A DNA stretch of 5,095 bases from an uncultured euryarchaeote (GTDB taxonomy: Archaea; Thermoplasmatota; Poseidoniia; Poseidoniales; Poseidoniaceae): positions 1 through 5,095 of the forward strand of contig CALBJF010000049.1 in assembly GCA_937892665.1 (NCBI GenBank), in the 5' to 3' direction. The notes beneath the pieces were generated by a model. The model saw only the letters and a list, made by a program, of their open reading frames with translations, did no database searches and had not been told where the DNA came from. Below, piece by piece: positions 1-5,095 of this stretch. Within the stretch, counting starts at the first letter, position 1. Every line of letters starts with the position of its first letter. Made by a program: the position numbers and the translations under genes.

Positions 1-446
1 GTATTGAAATCTTAGAAATCATCTCTCAAACACCTCATTCAGCCTTAGTCAAAGCCTTAGCTAGTGGCCCTGTTTCAATGATTTTCAGCAGGCATGAAGA
101 TGCTTGGTGGATCAGCCCAACACACATGTCGCAGAACGGATTTCTCATGACGATTCGTGGAACAAAAGATGGTCTTAGGAGAGTCCGTTCTGAATTATCC
201 GCAATGGTCGGTAATGGTTTTTCAGTAAAACTCGGTGCTGAATCTCTTCAAAGTCCTGAGTTCAGTGATTTGCTTCCTGAAAAACAGAGATTGGTTCTCG
301 ATAAGGCGATTGAAATGGGCTACTACAGCCGTCCACGAGGTTGCACTCAACGAGAAATTGCTGAGGCTATGAGCATCAAACAAGCAACAGTTAGCGAACA
401 TCTGCAATCCGCTGAGTCAAAAATCATTAATTCAATCGGGAAATAA
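1..446 (+). CDS. HTH_10 (bacterio-opsin activator-like) transcriptional regulator, 3' part
   Basis: Partial gene: the frame is open from base 3 to the TAA at 444-446, giving 147 residues, and the true start lies before the window. The ATG at 78 is probably internal, because the 25 codons before it read as normal protein (IEILEIISQTPHS...). The C-terminal part, from LPEKQRLVL (about base 273) to the end, is a helix-turn-helix of the HTH_10 / Bat class. It shows a first helix 'LPEKQRLVLDKAIEMGYY', the 'SRPRGCTQREIAEAM' turn and a recognition helix 'SIKQATVSEHLQSAE'. The part before it, with 'WWISPTHM' and 'GFLMTIRGTKDGL', resembles the poorly characterised N-terminal domain seen in such archaeal regulators. 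Full-length relatives are usually a little over 200 residues, so roughly a third is missing. It probably binds DNA in the cytoplasm; its signal and targets cannot be read here. The alternative is another sigma-70-region-4-like HTH, which is less likely given the whole pattern. Confidence 0.85.
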   Translation, partial: IEILEIISQTPHSALVKALASGPVSMIFSRHEDAWWISPTHMSQNGFLMTIRGTKDGLRRVRSELSAMVGNGFSVKLGAESLQSPEFSDLLPEKQRLVLDKAIEMGYYSRPRGCTQREIAEAMSIKQATVSEHLQSAESKIINSIGK

Positions 447-505
447 TAGGCAGGTCCTATCATGATTGGGTCTCAACCTATCCCTTGCGTACGCACACGC
501 GAGGC
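447..505 (+). other. Short intergenic gap with weak regulatory signals
   Basis: This 59-bp gap separates the regulator stop from the chosen start of the RCC1 protein. An A/T run AAATAATA (441-448, overlapping the previous stop codon) sits about 58 bp before the ATG and is the only TATA-like candidate, but it is a poor match to an archaeal TATA box with BRE. A purine stretch GAGG (501-504) lies only one base from the ATG, too close for a standard Shine-Dalgarno. A small inverted repeat ATAGG/CCTAT (446-450 with 456-460) has no T-run after it, so it is not a convincing terminator. Read-through from the upstream gene is therefore possible. Confidence 0.4.
486..495. promoter_or_regulatory. Perfect 10-bp palindrome upstream of the start codon
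   Basis: TGCGTACGCA is its own reverse complement and ends 10 bases before the ATG at 506. Its position in a short gap next to a DNA-binding regulator gene would suit an operator. However, one 10-bp palindrome can arise by chance, and the surrounding bases do not extend the symmetry. Function is inferred only. Confidence 0.25.
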
Positions 506-583
506 ATGCGCCCAGTTTCACTTCGCACATCAGCCCTAATGCTAACGCTAATCATGGTCTTAATGCCCATGACTCCGTTCGCA
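506..583 (+). other. Sec-type signal peptide of the RCC1 protein
   Basis: Residues 1-26 show a basic n-region (R2, R7) and a hydrophobic core 'ALMLTLIMVLM' (residues 10-20). A short polar stretch 'PMTPFA' follows, and then acidic, Ser-rich mature sequence starting at D27. Cleavage after A26 is plausible. No lipobox cysteine and no twin arginine are present, so a Sec signal peptidase I route is the simplest reading. If it is not cleaved, the same segment could act as an N-terminal membrane anchor. Confidence 0.8.
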
Positions 584-3500
584 GATCAGAACTTCAAATC
601 AAGTGACTCCGCCTCTGAAGAAACTGGTGAAGAGCTCAATGAACAAATAATTATGAGCACTGGTAACACTGGAAACGCCGATTCATTGGCGTTCGGTTTG
701 CAATCCGGATGTGCTATCGGCGCATCTGGCAACATCAAGTGCTGGGGTGACGGCAGTGAAGGTCAACTCGGTCTGGGTAATACTCAGAACATTGGAGACA
801 GTATAGATGAAACTGGCACTGATCTCCCGTTCGTAAATCTGGGAGCTAATGCATCAATAGACAAGATTGTCATGGGCAAAGACCATTCTTGTGCACTATT
901 CACAAACGGTTCAGTCAAGTGTTGGGGAGAGTCCTCAGTCCTTGGTTTGGGCTACTCATCAAGCAATGGCGGATTCGGTGACGGATACCTCGAAACTGGC
1001 GACACATTGCCATTCATGCAATTCCCTACTGGCCGTACAGCAACAATGCTAGAAGCTGGAAAGAGCCACACCTGTGCAGTCATGGACAACAACGACCTAA
1101 TCTGCTGGGGAGACAACAGCAAAGGGCAACTGGGTCTAGGTGACACTGACAAGAGAGGAGATTCATCCGGAGAAGTTGGAACAAATTTCGAAGTTACCAG
1201 TGCACCTACTGGAAGAACTGTTGACAGTATGGCATTGGGCTGGGACCACACTTGTGCGGTTTGGGACAATGGAAGCGTGTCTTGCTGGGGAGGCAACGAC
1301 AACGGACAACTCGGACTTGATTCAACCACCGATATCGGTGACGGAGCATCCGAAATGGGAGACAATCTGGATTTCCTAGACCTTCCAGGAACCGCTAGCG
1401 CAATCACAGCAGGTGATGGATTCACTTGTGCAATCGTCGATGACAGTGGAAATGACAAAGCATTCTGCTGGGGATTGAATGATTTCGGACAACTTGGAAT
1501 TGAATCTACAACAAATGTTGGAGATGGCTCAGGCACCTCTATGTCTTCTATCAATAATGCTGATTTGACTTACAATGTTCAATCAATTGATGCTGGTGAA
1601 GACCACGTTTGTGCTACCGTTCAATACAGTTCTTACAGACCAGTTCAATGCTGGGGTAATGGTGCGGATGGAAGGCTAGGATACGGTAGCCAAGACAGCA
1701 GAGGTACAGGACCCGGTTCTACAAATGGAATGGGCAGTAACCTGCCTTATGTCCGATTAACTACCTCTTCCAGCCATTATGCATATTCGGTGACTGATAT
1801 CGAACTTGGCGCAGGTACAACTTGTGTAATAATGTCAAACACCGACGTAGTTTGCTGGGGAGACAACGGAATTGGCCAACTAGGATACGGAGACACAGAA
1901 GACCGTGGAGATGGTCAAACCGATCTACCATTCACTACTGAACTCGCATTAGAATTGGATGAAGAAGTCAAGGAGAATTCATGTAACATTCTAGGAGTTC
2001 CAGAACAAAGAGATGAACTTGACAAGAGATTAGATTCCGATTCTAGCGACACTGGTGACTTGATTTCGATGGTAGAAATACCAACCACTGGATGCCCTGC
2101 AATCGCATACTATGATTCAGGTAGTGGCAACGTAAAGTTCGCAGCATACGATAACGGAATGTGGGCTGTTGAAACACTAGGTAGTGATTCTGGAGTAATC
2201 GATGTTGACATCGTCATGGATGCTGATGGTAACCCACACATCGTTCACATGACTTCAAGTGGTACAGACAGAGTGTCCTACACCACTAAAGTAAACGGAA
2301 TTTGGACCGAAGATACCTTGACTGGTATGGATGGAACTGAAGAATTGTCATTATCAATTGATTCAAATGGAGACTTGAGACTTCTAACTGTCACAACCAC
2401 TGAATTGGTTGAATCCACGTGTTCAAGCGCCTGTTCCAGCTTTTCAAACTGGGCAAACAGTAACACTTTAGTTGCCACTGATGCGAGTACTGTTGACTCT
2501 AATGGAGATCATTCAGTTCATATTCCAGCAGGAATTTCTAAACTGTATTACTCGGAATCACTAGGAACCCCTGCTCTTGTTTCTACAGATGTTTCATCTG
2601 CGTATATGGCTGCGAGCATTGATGTTGCACCAGATGGAACAATTTCGATTGCTCACACGAATGATGTCTACCAAACATACTATTCTTCATGTTCAAGCGC
2701 TTGTACTTCCGCATCTTCATGGAGTACTGAATTAGTATCCAATGACACCTCTAGCGAGGTAGTATTGCAATTTGATGGCGATGGAACGCCTTGGATTCTA
2801 CTTACCCACAACACAACTGGTGCAACCTTGTTCAGTTTGAACAATGGAACATGGGATGGCCAAGCAATATCTGCATGGCCAGGTGCTGCTGATTCCTTTG
2901 GCATGATGATTAACTCTGCAGGATATGTATTCACTTCTCTTCACCTAGTTAGCGCTGGAGAATTATGGGCAGTTACTAACCCTGCAGTTGCAGGCGCTGG
3001 TTTGTACGTGGATGCTGATGGAGATGGCTGGACTGGAATGCAAGAACTTTCTTGTGGAACAGACCGCATGGTTTCTTCGTCCACTCCAGGTGACTTCGAT
3101 GAAGATGGCCGCTGTGACAGTATGGATACTATCAACAATCTACCTGCAGTCGGAGACTCAAGTGTTCTTACTCAAGGAGCAGACTTCGCATGTGCAATTC
3201 TTGCTAATGAAGAAATCGAATGTTGGGGAGATAACACCTATGGAAAACTGGGCGGATCTGCTTTGGGAACTTCATGGCCAACTGGCTTTGAAGCAGTGGA
3301 CATAGATGCTGGAGAAAACCACGCTTGTGCACTTTCATCCGCTGGAGAGATCATGTGCTGGGGTAGAAATAACATGGGACAAGTTGGTGTAGGAGCAATT
3401 TCAACTTCAGAAAGCCCTACTGTACTCACACTACCTAATAATTACCAAGCTGCAGACTTAGCAGTAGGTGCAAACCACAATTGTCTAACAACAACAACCA

Positions 3501-5095
3501 GTCAAATTTACTGCTGGGGAGATGGTGGAGATTCACAAACAGGAGAATATTACGTCACAGATCCTTCTGCTGGATACGATGATGACTTTGAAGCAGCAAC
3601 AATTGCTTCTGATTGGACATTAGAAGGTTCAGTTGGACAATTCGGTACTCAATGGGCACTAGACACTACCGATGCATCTTCCGGCACTAACTCATTCCAA
3701 TCCAGCGGCCATGCTTCTTCGTCCGACATAGGTTTTTCAATAACTAAAATGTTTACAAGTGGAGCTGTTTCCTTTGATTACAAAACAGATACATGTCCTA
3801 GCCTAAGCGGTTGTAGTGACCGATTGTCATTCTCTATCGACGGAGTTGAAATCAATTCCTCGAAGGGACAAATGAGCAATTGGGCATCATTCAATAGCAG
3901 TATTACAGCAGGAATGCATGAACTCAGGTGGTCTTTCATCAAAGATGGGGCCTCTTCAAATGATGCAATGGGAGACGTTGTCGCAGTAGATAATATCCAA
4001 ATTCGAACAGGATTTAGAATCGAAAGTGGAGGAGTCGTTGATTCTCCTGAGATTATGAACTTGGACGCTGGCGGCCTAACCGATTCAATTGTTGCAGGCG
4101 AAAGGCACACTTGCGTAACTAACCACTTAGACGAAGTTTGGTGTATGGGTTACAACGGAGGAAGTAGCAAAATGGTGCTCGGAAATTCAAGTACCACTGC
4201 CACCAACTCTTCATCACTGGTTAAGCTCGATATTGGCTTTGGAACCGATACAGTACGCTCCATAACTGCTGGTTTTGACACCTCTTGTGCTATTTTGGAC
4301 AACAGTACACAAGCGGTATGTTGGGGACAAAGAAGCGACTGGAGTGATTCTGGTGCAACAACTAGATCTGGAGAATTACTTCTAGGTTCATCCAGTCCAT
4401 CCAATAGTGGAACTGTAGTTGACTTAGGTTCCGCGGGTGACCGAATTTATTCAATCACCATGGGTGAATCTCATGCATGTGCTATTGTTGAAAATACAAT
4501 CGAATGCTGGGGTGTAGAAGAATCTGGTTCATTTGGACAAGGCTCTAGCACTACTGCAGCATACAGCACACCACAGACAATTTCTGTACCTTCTGGATTG
4601 ACTGCAAAACAGATTGTAATCGAGCATTCAACCGATTCAACATGTGGAATCTTCGAAGACTCCGCTGGTGCTTCATCAGTAATTTGCTGGGGTGACCAAA
4701 CTGCAGTCGGATATTCTACTTCCAACCCAGTTACAACACTAGCAGATTCACCGGTTGAAGATAGTAATGGCGACGAAATCATGCCTTCAGATGATTCACT
4801 TTCTCCTTATGATATCGTAGACCTCCAATCTGGTTCCGCCCACACATGCGCATTATCTCGTCAAGGATTGATTAAGTGCTGGGGAGGAAATCAACAGGCG
4901 CAATTGAGCATTCCTTTGACTTCAACACACCTTGGAGACAACATCAATGAGATGGGTGCTAATTTGCCATATATCGATTTAGGAGCAAATGTTACAGCAA
5001 CACAACTGAGTGTAGGACAATATCACAATTGTGTTATTGTGCAATCTAGCGTAGATAGTAGCATGAATGGAAAGGTCATGTGCTGGGGTTACAAT
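506..5095 (+). CDS. Giant secreted RCC1-repeat multidomain protein, 5' part (1530 residues seen)
   Basis: The frame is open from the ATG at 506 to the last base, with no internal stop when every codon is read. The C-terminus is outside the window. The in-frame stop at 428-430 limits the start. The ATG at 506 is chosen because it gives a classic signal peptide (MRPVSLRTS, then a hydrophobic core to residue 26); the next ATG (residue 12) would lose the charged end. Domains in order: RCC1 array of seven repeats (about 62-480); acidic linker with C493 and C530; a second propeller-like region (about 531-832); a DxDGDG acidic module (833-875); three RCC1 repeats (885-1015); a MAM-like jelly-roll (1025-1168); and at least six more RCC1 repeats (1185-1530). 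RCC1 repeats end in C-W-G followed by a 'GQLGLG'-like turn. RCC1 in eukaryotes is a Ran exchange factor, but here the signal peptide and cysteine pairs argue for an exported binding or adhesion protein. No enzyme motif is visible. A C-terminal anchor is expected but not seen. Domain identities rest on motif recognition by eye. Confidence 0.93.
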   Translation, partial: MRPVSLRTSALMLTLIMVLMPMTPFADQNFKSSDSASEETGEELNEQIIMSTGNTGNADSLAFGLQSGCAIGASGNIKCWGDGSEGQLGLGNTQNIGDSIDETGTDLPFVNLGANASIDKIVMGKDHSCALFTNGSVKCWGESSVLGLGYSSSNGGFGDGYLETGDTLPFMQFPTGRTATMLEAGKSHTCAVMDNNDLICWGDNSKGQLGLGDTDKRGDSSGEVGTNFEVTSAPTGRTVDSMALGWDHTCAVWDNGSVSCWGGNDNGQLGLDSTTDIGDGASEMGDNLDFLDLPGTASAITAGDGFTCAIVDDSGNDKAFCWGLNDFGQLGIESTTNVGDGSGTSMSSINNADLTYNVQSIDAGEDHVCATVQYSSYRPVQCWGNGADGRLGYGSQDSRGTGPGSTNGMGSNLPYVRLTTSSSHYAYSVTDIELGAGTTCVIMSNTDVVCWGDNGIGQLGYGDTEDRGDGQTDLPFTTELALELDEEVKENSCNILGVPEQRDELDKRLDSDSSDTGDLISMVEIPTTGCPAIAYYDSGSGNVKFAAYDNGMWAVETLGSDSGVIDVDIVMDADGNPHIVHMTSSGTDRVSYTTKVNGIWTEDTLTGMDGTEELSLSIDSNGDLRLLTVTTTELVESTCSSACSSFSNWANSNTLVATDASTVDSNGDHSVHIPAGISKLYYSESLGTPALVSTDVSSAYMAASIDVAPDGTISIAHTNDVYQTYYSSCSSACTSASSWSTELVSNDTSSEVVLQFDGDGTPWILLTHNTTGATLFSLNNGTWDGQAISAWPGAADSFGMMINSAGYVFTSLHLVSAGELWAVTNPAVAGAGLYVDADGDGWTGMQELSCGTDRMVSSSTPGDFDEDGRCDSMDTINNLPAVGDSSVLTQGADFACAILANEEIECWGDNTYGKLGGSALGTSWPTGFEAVDIDAGENHACALSSAGEIMCWGRNNMGQVGVGAISTSESPTVLTLPNNYQAADLAVGANHNCLTTTTSQIYCWGDGGDSQTGEYYVTDPSAGYDDDFEAATIASDWTLEGSVGQFGTQWALDTTDASSGTNSFQSSGHASSSDIGFSITKMFTSGAVSFDYKTDTCPSLSGCSDRLSFSIDGVEINSSKGQMSNWASFNSSITAGMHELRWSFIKDGASSNDAMGDVVAVDNIQIRTGFRIESGGVVDSPEIMNLDAGGLTDSIVAGERHTCVTNHLDEVWCMGYNGGSSKMVLGNSSTTATNSSSLVKLDIGFGTDTVRSITAGFDTSCAILDNSTQAVCWGQRSDWSDSGATTRSGELLLGSSSPSNSGTVVDLGSAGDRIYSITMGESHACAIVENTIECWGVEESGSFGQGSSTTAAYSTPQTISVPSGLTAKQIVIEHSTDSTCGIFEDSAGASSVICWGDQTAVGYSTSNPVTTLADSPVEDSNGDEIMPSDDSLSPYDIVDLQSGSAHTCALSRQGLIKCWGGNQQAQLSIPLTSTHLGDNINEMGANLPYIDLGANVTATQLSVGQYHNCVIVQSSVDSSMNGKVMCWGYN
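689..1945 (+). repeat. RCC1 array 1: seven repeats, likely one complete propeller
   Basis: Seven C-W-G motifs lie at residues 79, 139, 200, 260, 321, 382 and 450, spaced 60-61 residues apart except the last (68). Each is preceded by a 'G-x-x-H-x-C-A' type strand with a cysteine 10-13 residues earlier (C69, C129, C190, C250, C308, C369, C440), and most are followed by 'GQLGLG'. A long loop after each turn often has the form G-D-x-x-x-E-x-G-x-x-L-P-F (for example 'NIGDSIDETGTDLPF'). This EMG/LPF loop is recalled from bacterial and archaeal extracellular RCC1 proteins. Seven repeats equals the blade number of RCC1, so one closed propeller is inferred. Confidence 0.85.
2096..3001 (+). other. Second, non-RCC1 beta-propeller-like region
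   Basis: Residues about 531-832 hold six or seven loose repeats of roughly 40-50 residues. The unit reads 'hydrophobic-D-x-(D/N)-G-x-P-x-I-x-H ... L-Y-Y ... W'. Clear examples are 'IVMDADGNPHIVH' (569-581), 'SIDSNGDLRLL' (617-627), 'DSNGDHSVHI' (664-673), 'DVAPDGTISIAH' (706-717) and 'QFDGDGTPWILLTH' (755-768). Tryptophans at 553, 600, 649, 739 and 783 recur late in most units. This pattern resembles BNR/sialidase-like propellers of secreted proteins. No catalytic residues of a sialidase can be recognised, so ligand binding is the safer guess. Two units contain an extra Cys-x-x-x-Cys hairpin. Confidence 0.6.
2420..2704 (+). repeat. Pair of near-identical CSSAC-encoding segments
   Basis: Bases 2420-2434 and 2690-2704 match at 14 of 15 positions; the only difference is a silent C/T in the Ala codon. 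Both encode C-S-S-A-C (residues 639-643 and 729-733), followed by a Ser-rich run and a Trp six residues after the second cysteine. They lie exactly 90 residues apart in the second propeller, so they likely mark equivalent loops two blades apart. A small disulphide hairpin is likely in each. Confidence 0.7.
3002..3130 (+). other. Acidic DxDGDG calcium-binding-like module
   Basis: Residues 833-875 read 'DADGDGW...E..CGTD' and then 'PGDFDEDGRCD', which is two Asp-rich loops of the thrombospondin type-3 / EF-hand-like kind (D836, D838, D840, E847; then D863, D865, D867, D871). C850 and C870 may pair. The module is recalled as a spacer in secreted proteins of marine archaea and many bacteria, where calcium stiffens the chain. 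Here it joins the second propeller to the second RCC1 array. Calcium binding is inferred from the residues only. Confidence 0.75.
3158..3550 (+). repeat. RCC1 array 2, first segment: three short repeats
   Basis: C-W-G motifs at residues 906, 951 and 1003 are preceded by paired cysteines at 896, 941 and 993, each exactly 10 residues earlier. Spacing is 45 and 52 residues, shorter than in array 1. The long EMG/LPF loop is missing here, making these closer to classical RCC1 blade length. The third repeat is followed by 'GDGGDSQTGEYY' and the array is then broken by a different domain. Confidence 0.85.
3578..4009 (+). other. MAM-like / jelly-roll domain inserted between RCC1 repeats
   Basis: Residues 1025-1168 begin 'DDDFEAATIASDW', contain 'GTQWALDTTDASSGTNSFQS', then 'GAVSFDYKTDTC', 'DRLSFSIDGVEI', 'GMHELRWSFIKDG', and close with 'VAVDNIQI'. 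This order (DFE...W...; S-G-x-x-S/L-x-S; G-x-x-S-F-D-Y-K; L-x-F-x-I-D-G; G-x-H-x-L-x-W-x-x-x-K-D; V-D-x-I) is what I recall from MAM-like / choice-of-anchor-J type beta-sandwich domains of secreted bacterial proteins. These bind carbohydrate or protein or act as adhesive modules. C1097 and C1103 may form a small disulphide. Ligand unknown. Confidence 0.65.
4058..5095 (+). repeat. RCC1 array 2, resumed: at least six repeats, running off the window
   Basis: Repeats end at C1213 (here C-M-G, Trp replaced), C1272, C1334, C1394, C1458 and C1526, with partner cysteines at 1203, 1261, 1325, 1380, 1448 and 1509. The turn after C-W-G is more degenerate than in array 1: 'GQRSDWSDSG' and 'GVEESGSFGQG' replace 'GDNxxGQLGLG'. 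The long loop of array 1 returns after C1458 ('HLGDNINEMGANLPYIDLG'). The window ends five residues into the sixth repeat's turn. Confidence 0.85.

Noticed and set aside
446..460. Inverted repeat ATAGG/CCTAT as a terminator of the regulator gene
   Set aside because: The stem is only five base pairs and no T-rich tract follows, so neither a bacterial intrinsic nor an archaeal oligo-T terminator is supported.
462..539. Small frame beginning at the ATG at 462
   Set aside because: It ends after 25 codons at a TAA at 537-539, has no ribosome-binding site or recognisable content, and overlaps the signal-peptide start in another phase.
952..1554. 200-codon antisense open frame
   Set aside because: It lies opposite the RCC1 array. 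Its Pro/Ser/Leu-rich repeats are the mirror of the CWG-GQLG repeats, and it has no recognisable domain. The sense frame is continuous and has clear motifs.
867..3305. Short sense-strand frames in other phases (867-1052, 1140-1379, 2988-3305)
   Set aside because: They overlap the long RCC1 frame, which reads through them with intact motifs; no frameshift is needed.
2278..4782. Several further antisense open frames of 60-110 codons
   Set aside because: All sit inside the continuous sense gene, are short, low in complexity and lack family motifs; they are shadows.
689..5095. Function as a Ran-type guanine exchange factor, as for eukaryotic RCC1
   Set aside because: The protein has a signal peptide and a cysteine pair in every repeat, and there is no sign of a nuclear or GTPase partner. 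The RCC1 fold alone does not imply exchange activity.
689..5095. CRISPR array or DNA-level tandem repeat
   Set aside because: The regularity is at protein level (about 60 codons) with strongly diverged DNA between units; there are no identical direct repeats with unique spacers.

Overview
The window holds two same-strand genes and is almost fully coding: the 3' end of a small transcription-factor gene (1-446), a 59-bp gap, and the 5' part of a very large gene (506 to the window end) that is open for 1530 codons without a stop. I see no RNA gene, insertion sequence, CRISPR array or origin. The long antisense frames are shadows of the large gene.

The organism is most likely a planktonic marine archaeon of the Marine Group II / Poseidoniales type. 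This is an inference from three things: a C-terminal helix-turn-helix of the bacterio-opsin-activator class (HTH_10), which is a typically archaeal regulator; a giant exported protein built from RCC1 repeats and DxDGDG calcium-binding modules, a style common in those genomes; and moderate GC with GGA and AGA well used. Without a marker gene this stays tentative, and a bacterium cannot be fully excluded for the large gene taken alone.

The large protein starts with a signal peptide (residues 1-26) and then reads as a chain of beta-propellers and accessory domains. A first RCC1 array has seven repeats (residues about 62-480), which is the number of blades in a classical RCC1 propeller. An acidic linker follows, then a second, unrelated propeller-like region (about 531-832) with D-x-(D/N)-G turns, and a short acidic calcium-binding-like module (about 833-875). 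A second RCC1 array (about 885-1015) is interrupted after three repeats by a MAM-like/jelly-roll domain (about 1025-1168). RCC1 repeats then resume (about 1185-1530) and run off the window.

Each of the 16 RCC1 repeats carries a cysteine pair, normally about 10 residues apart, ending in C-W-G. This fits a disulphide-stabilised protein working outside the cell. The likely role is binding or adhesion at the cell surface; no catalytic site is visible. The upstream HTH gene may or may not regulate it. The gap between them holds a perfect 10-bp palindrome just before the start codon, but no strong promoter or terminator.
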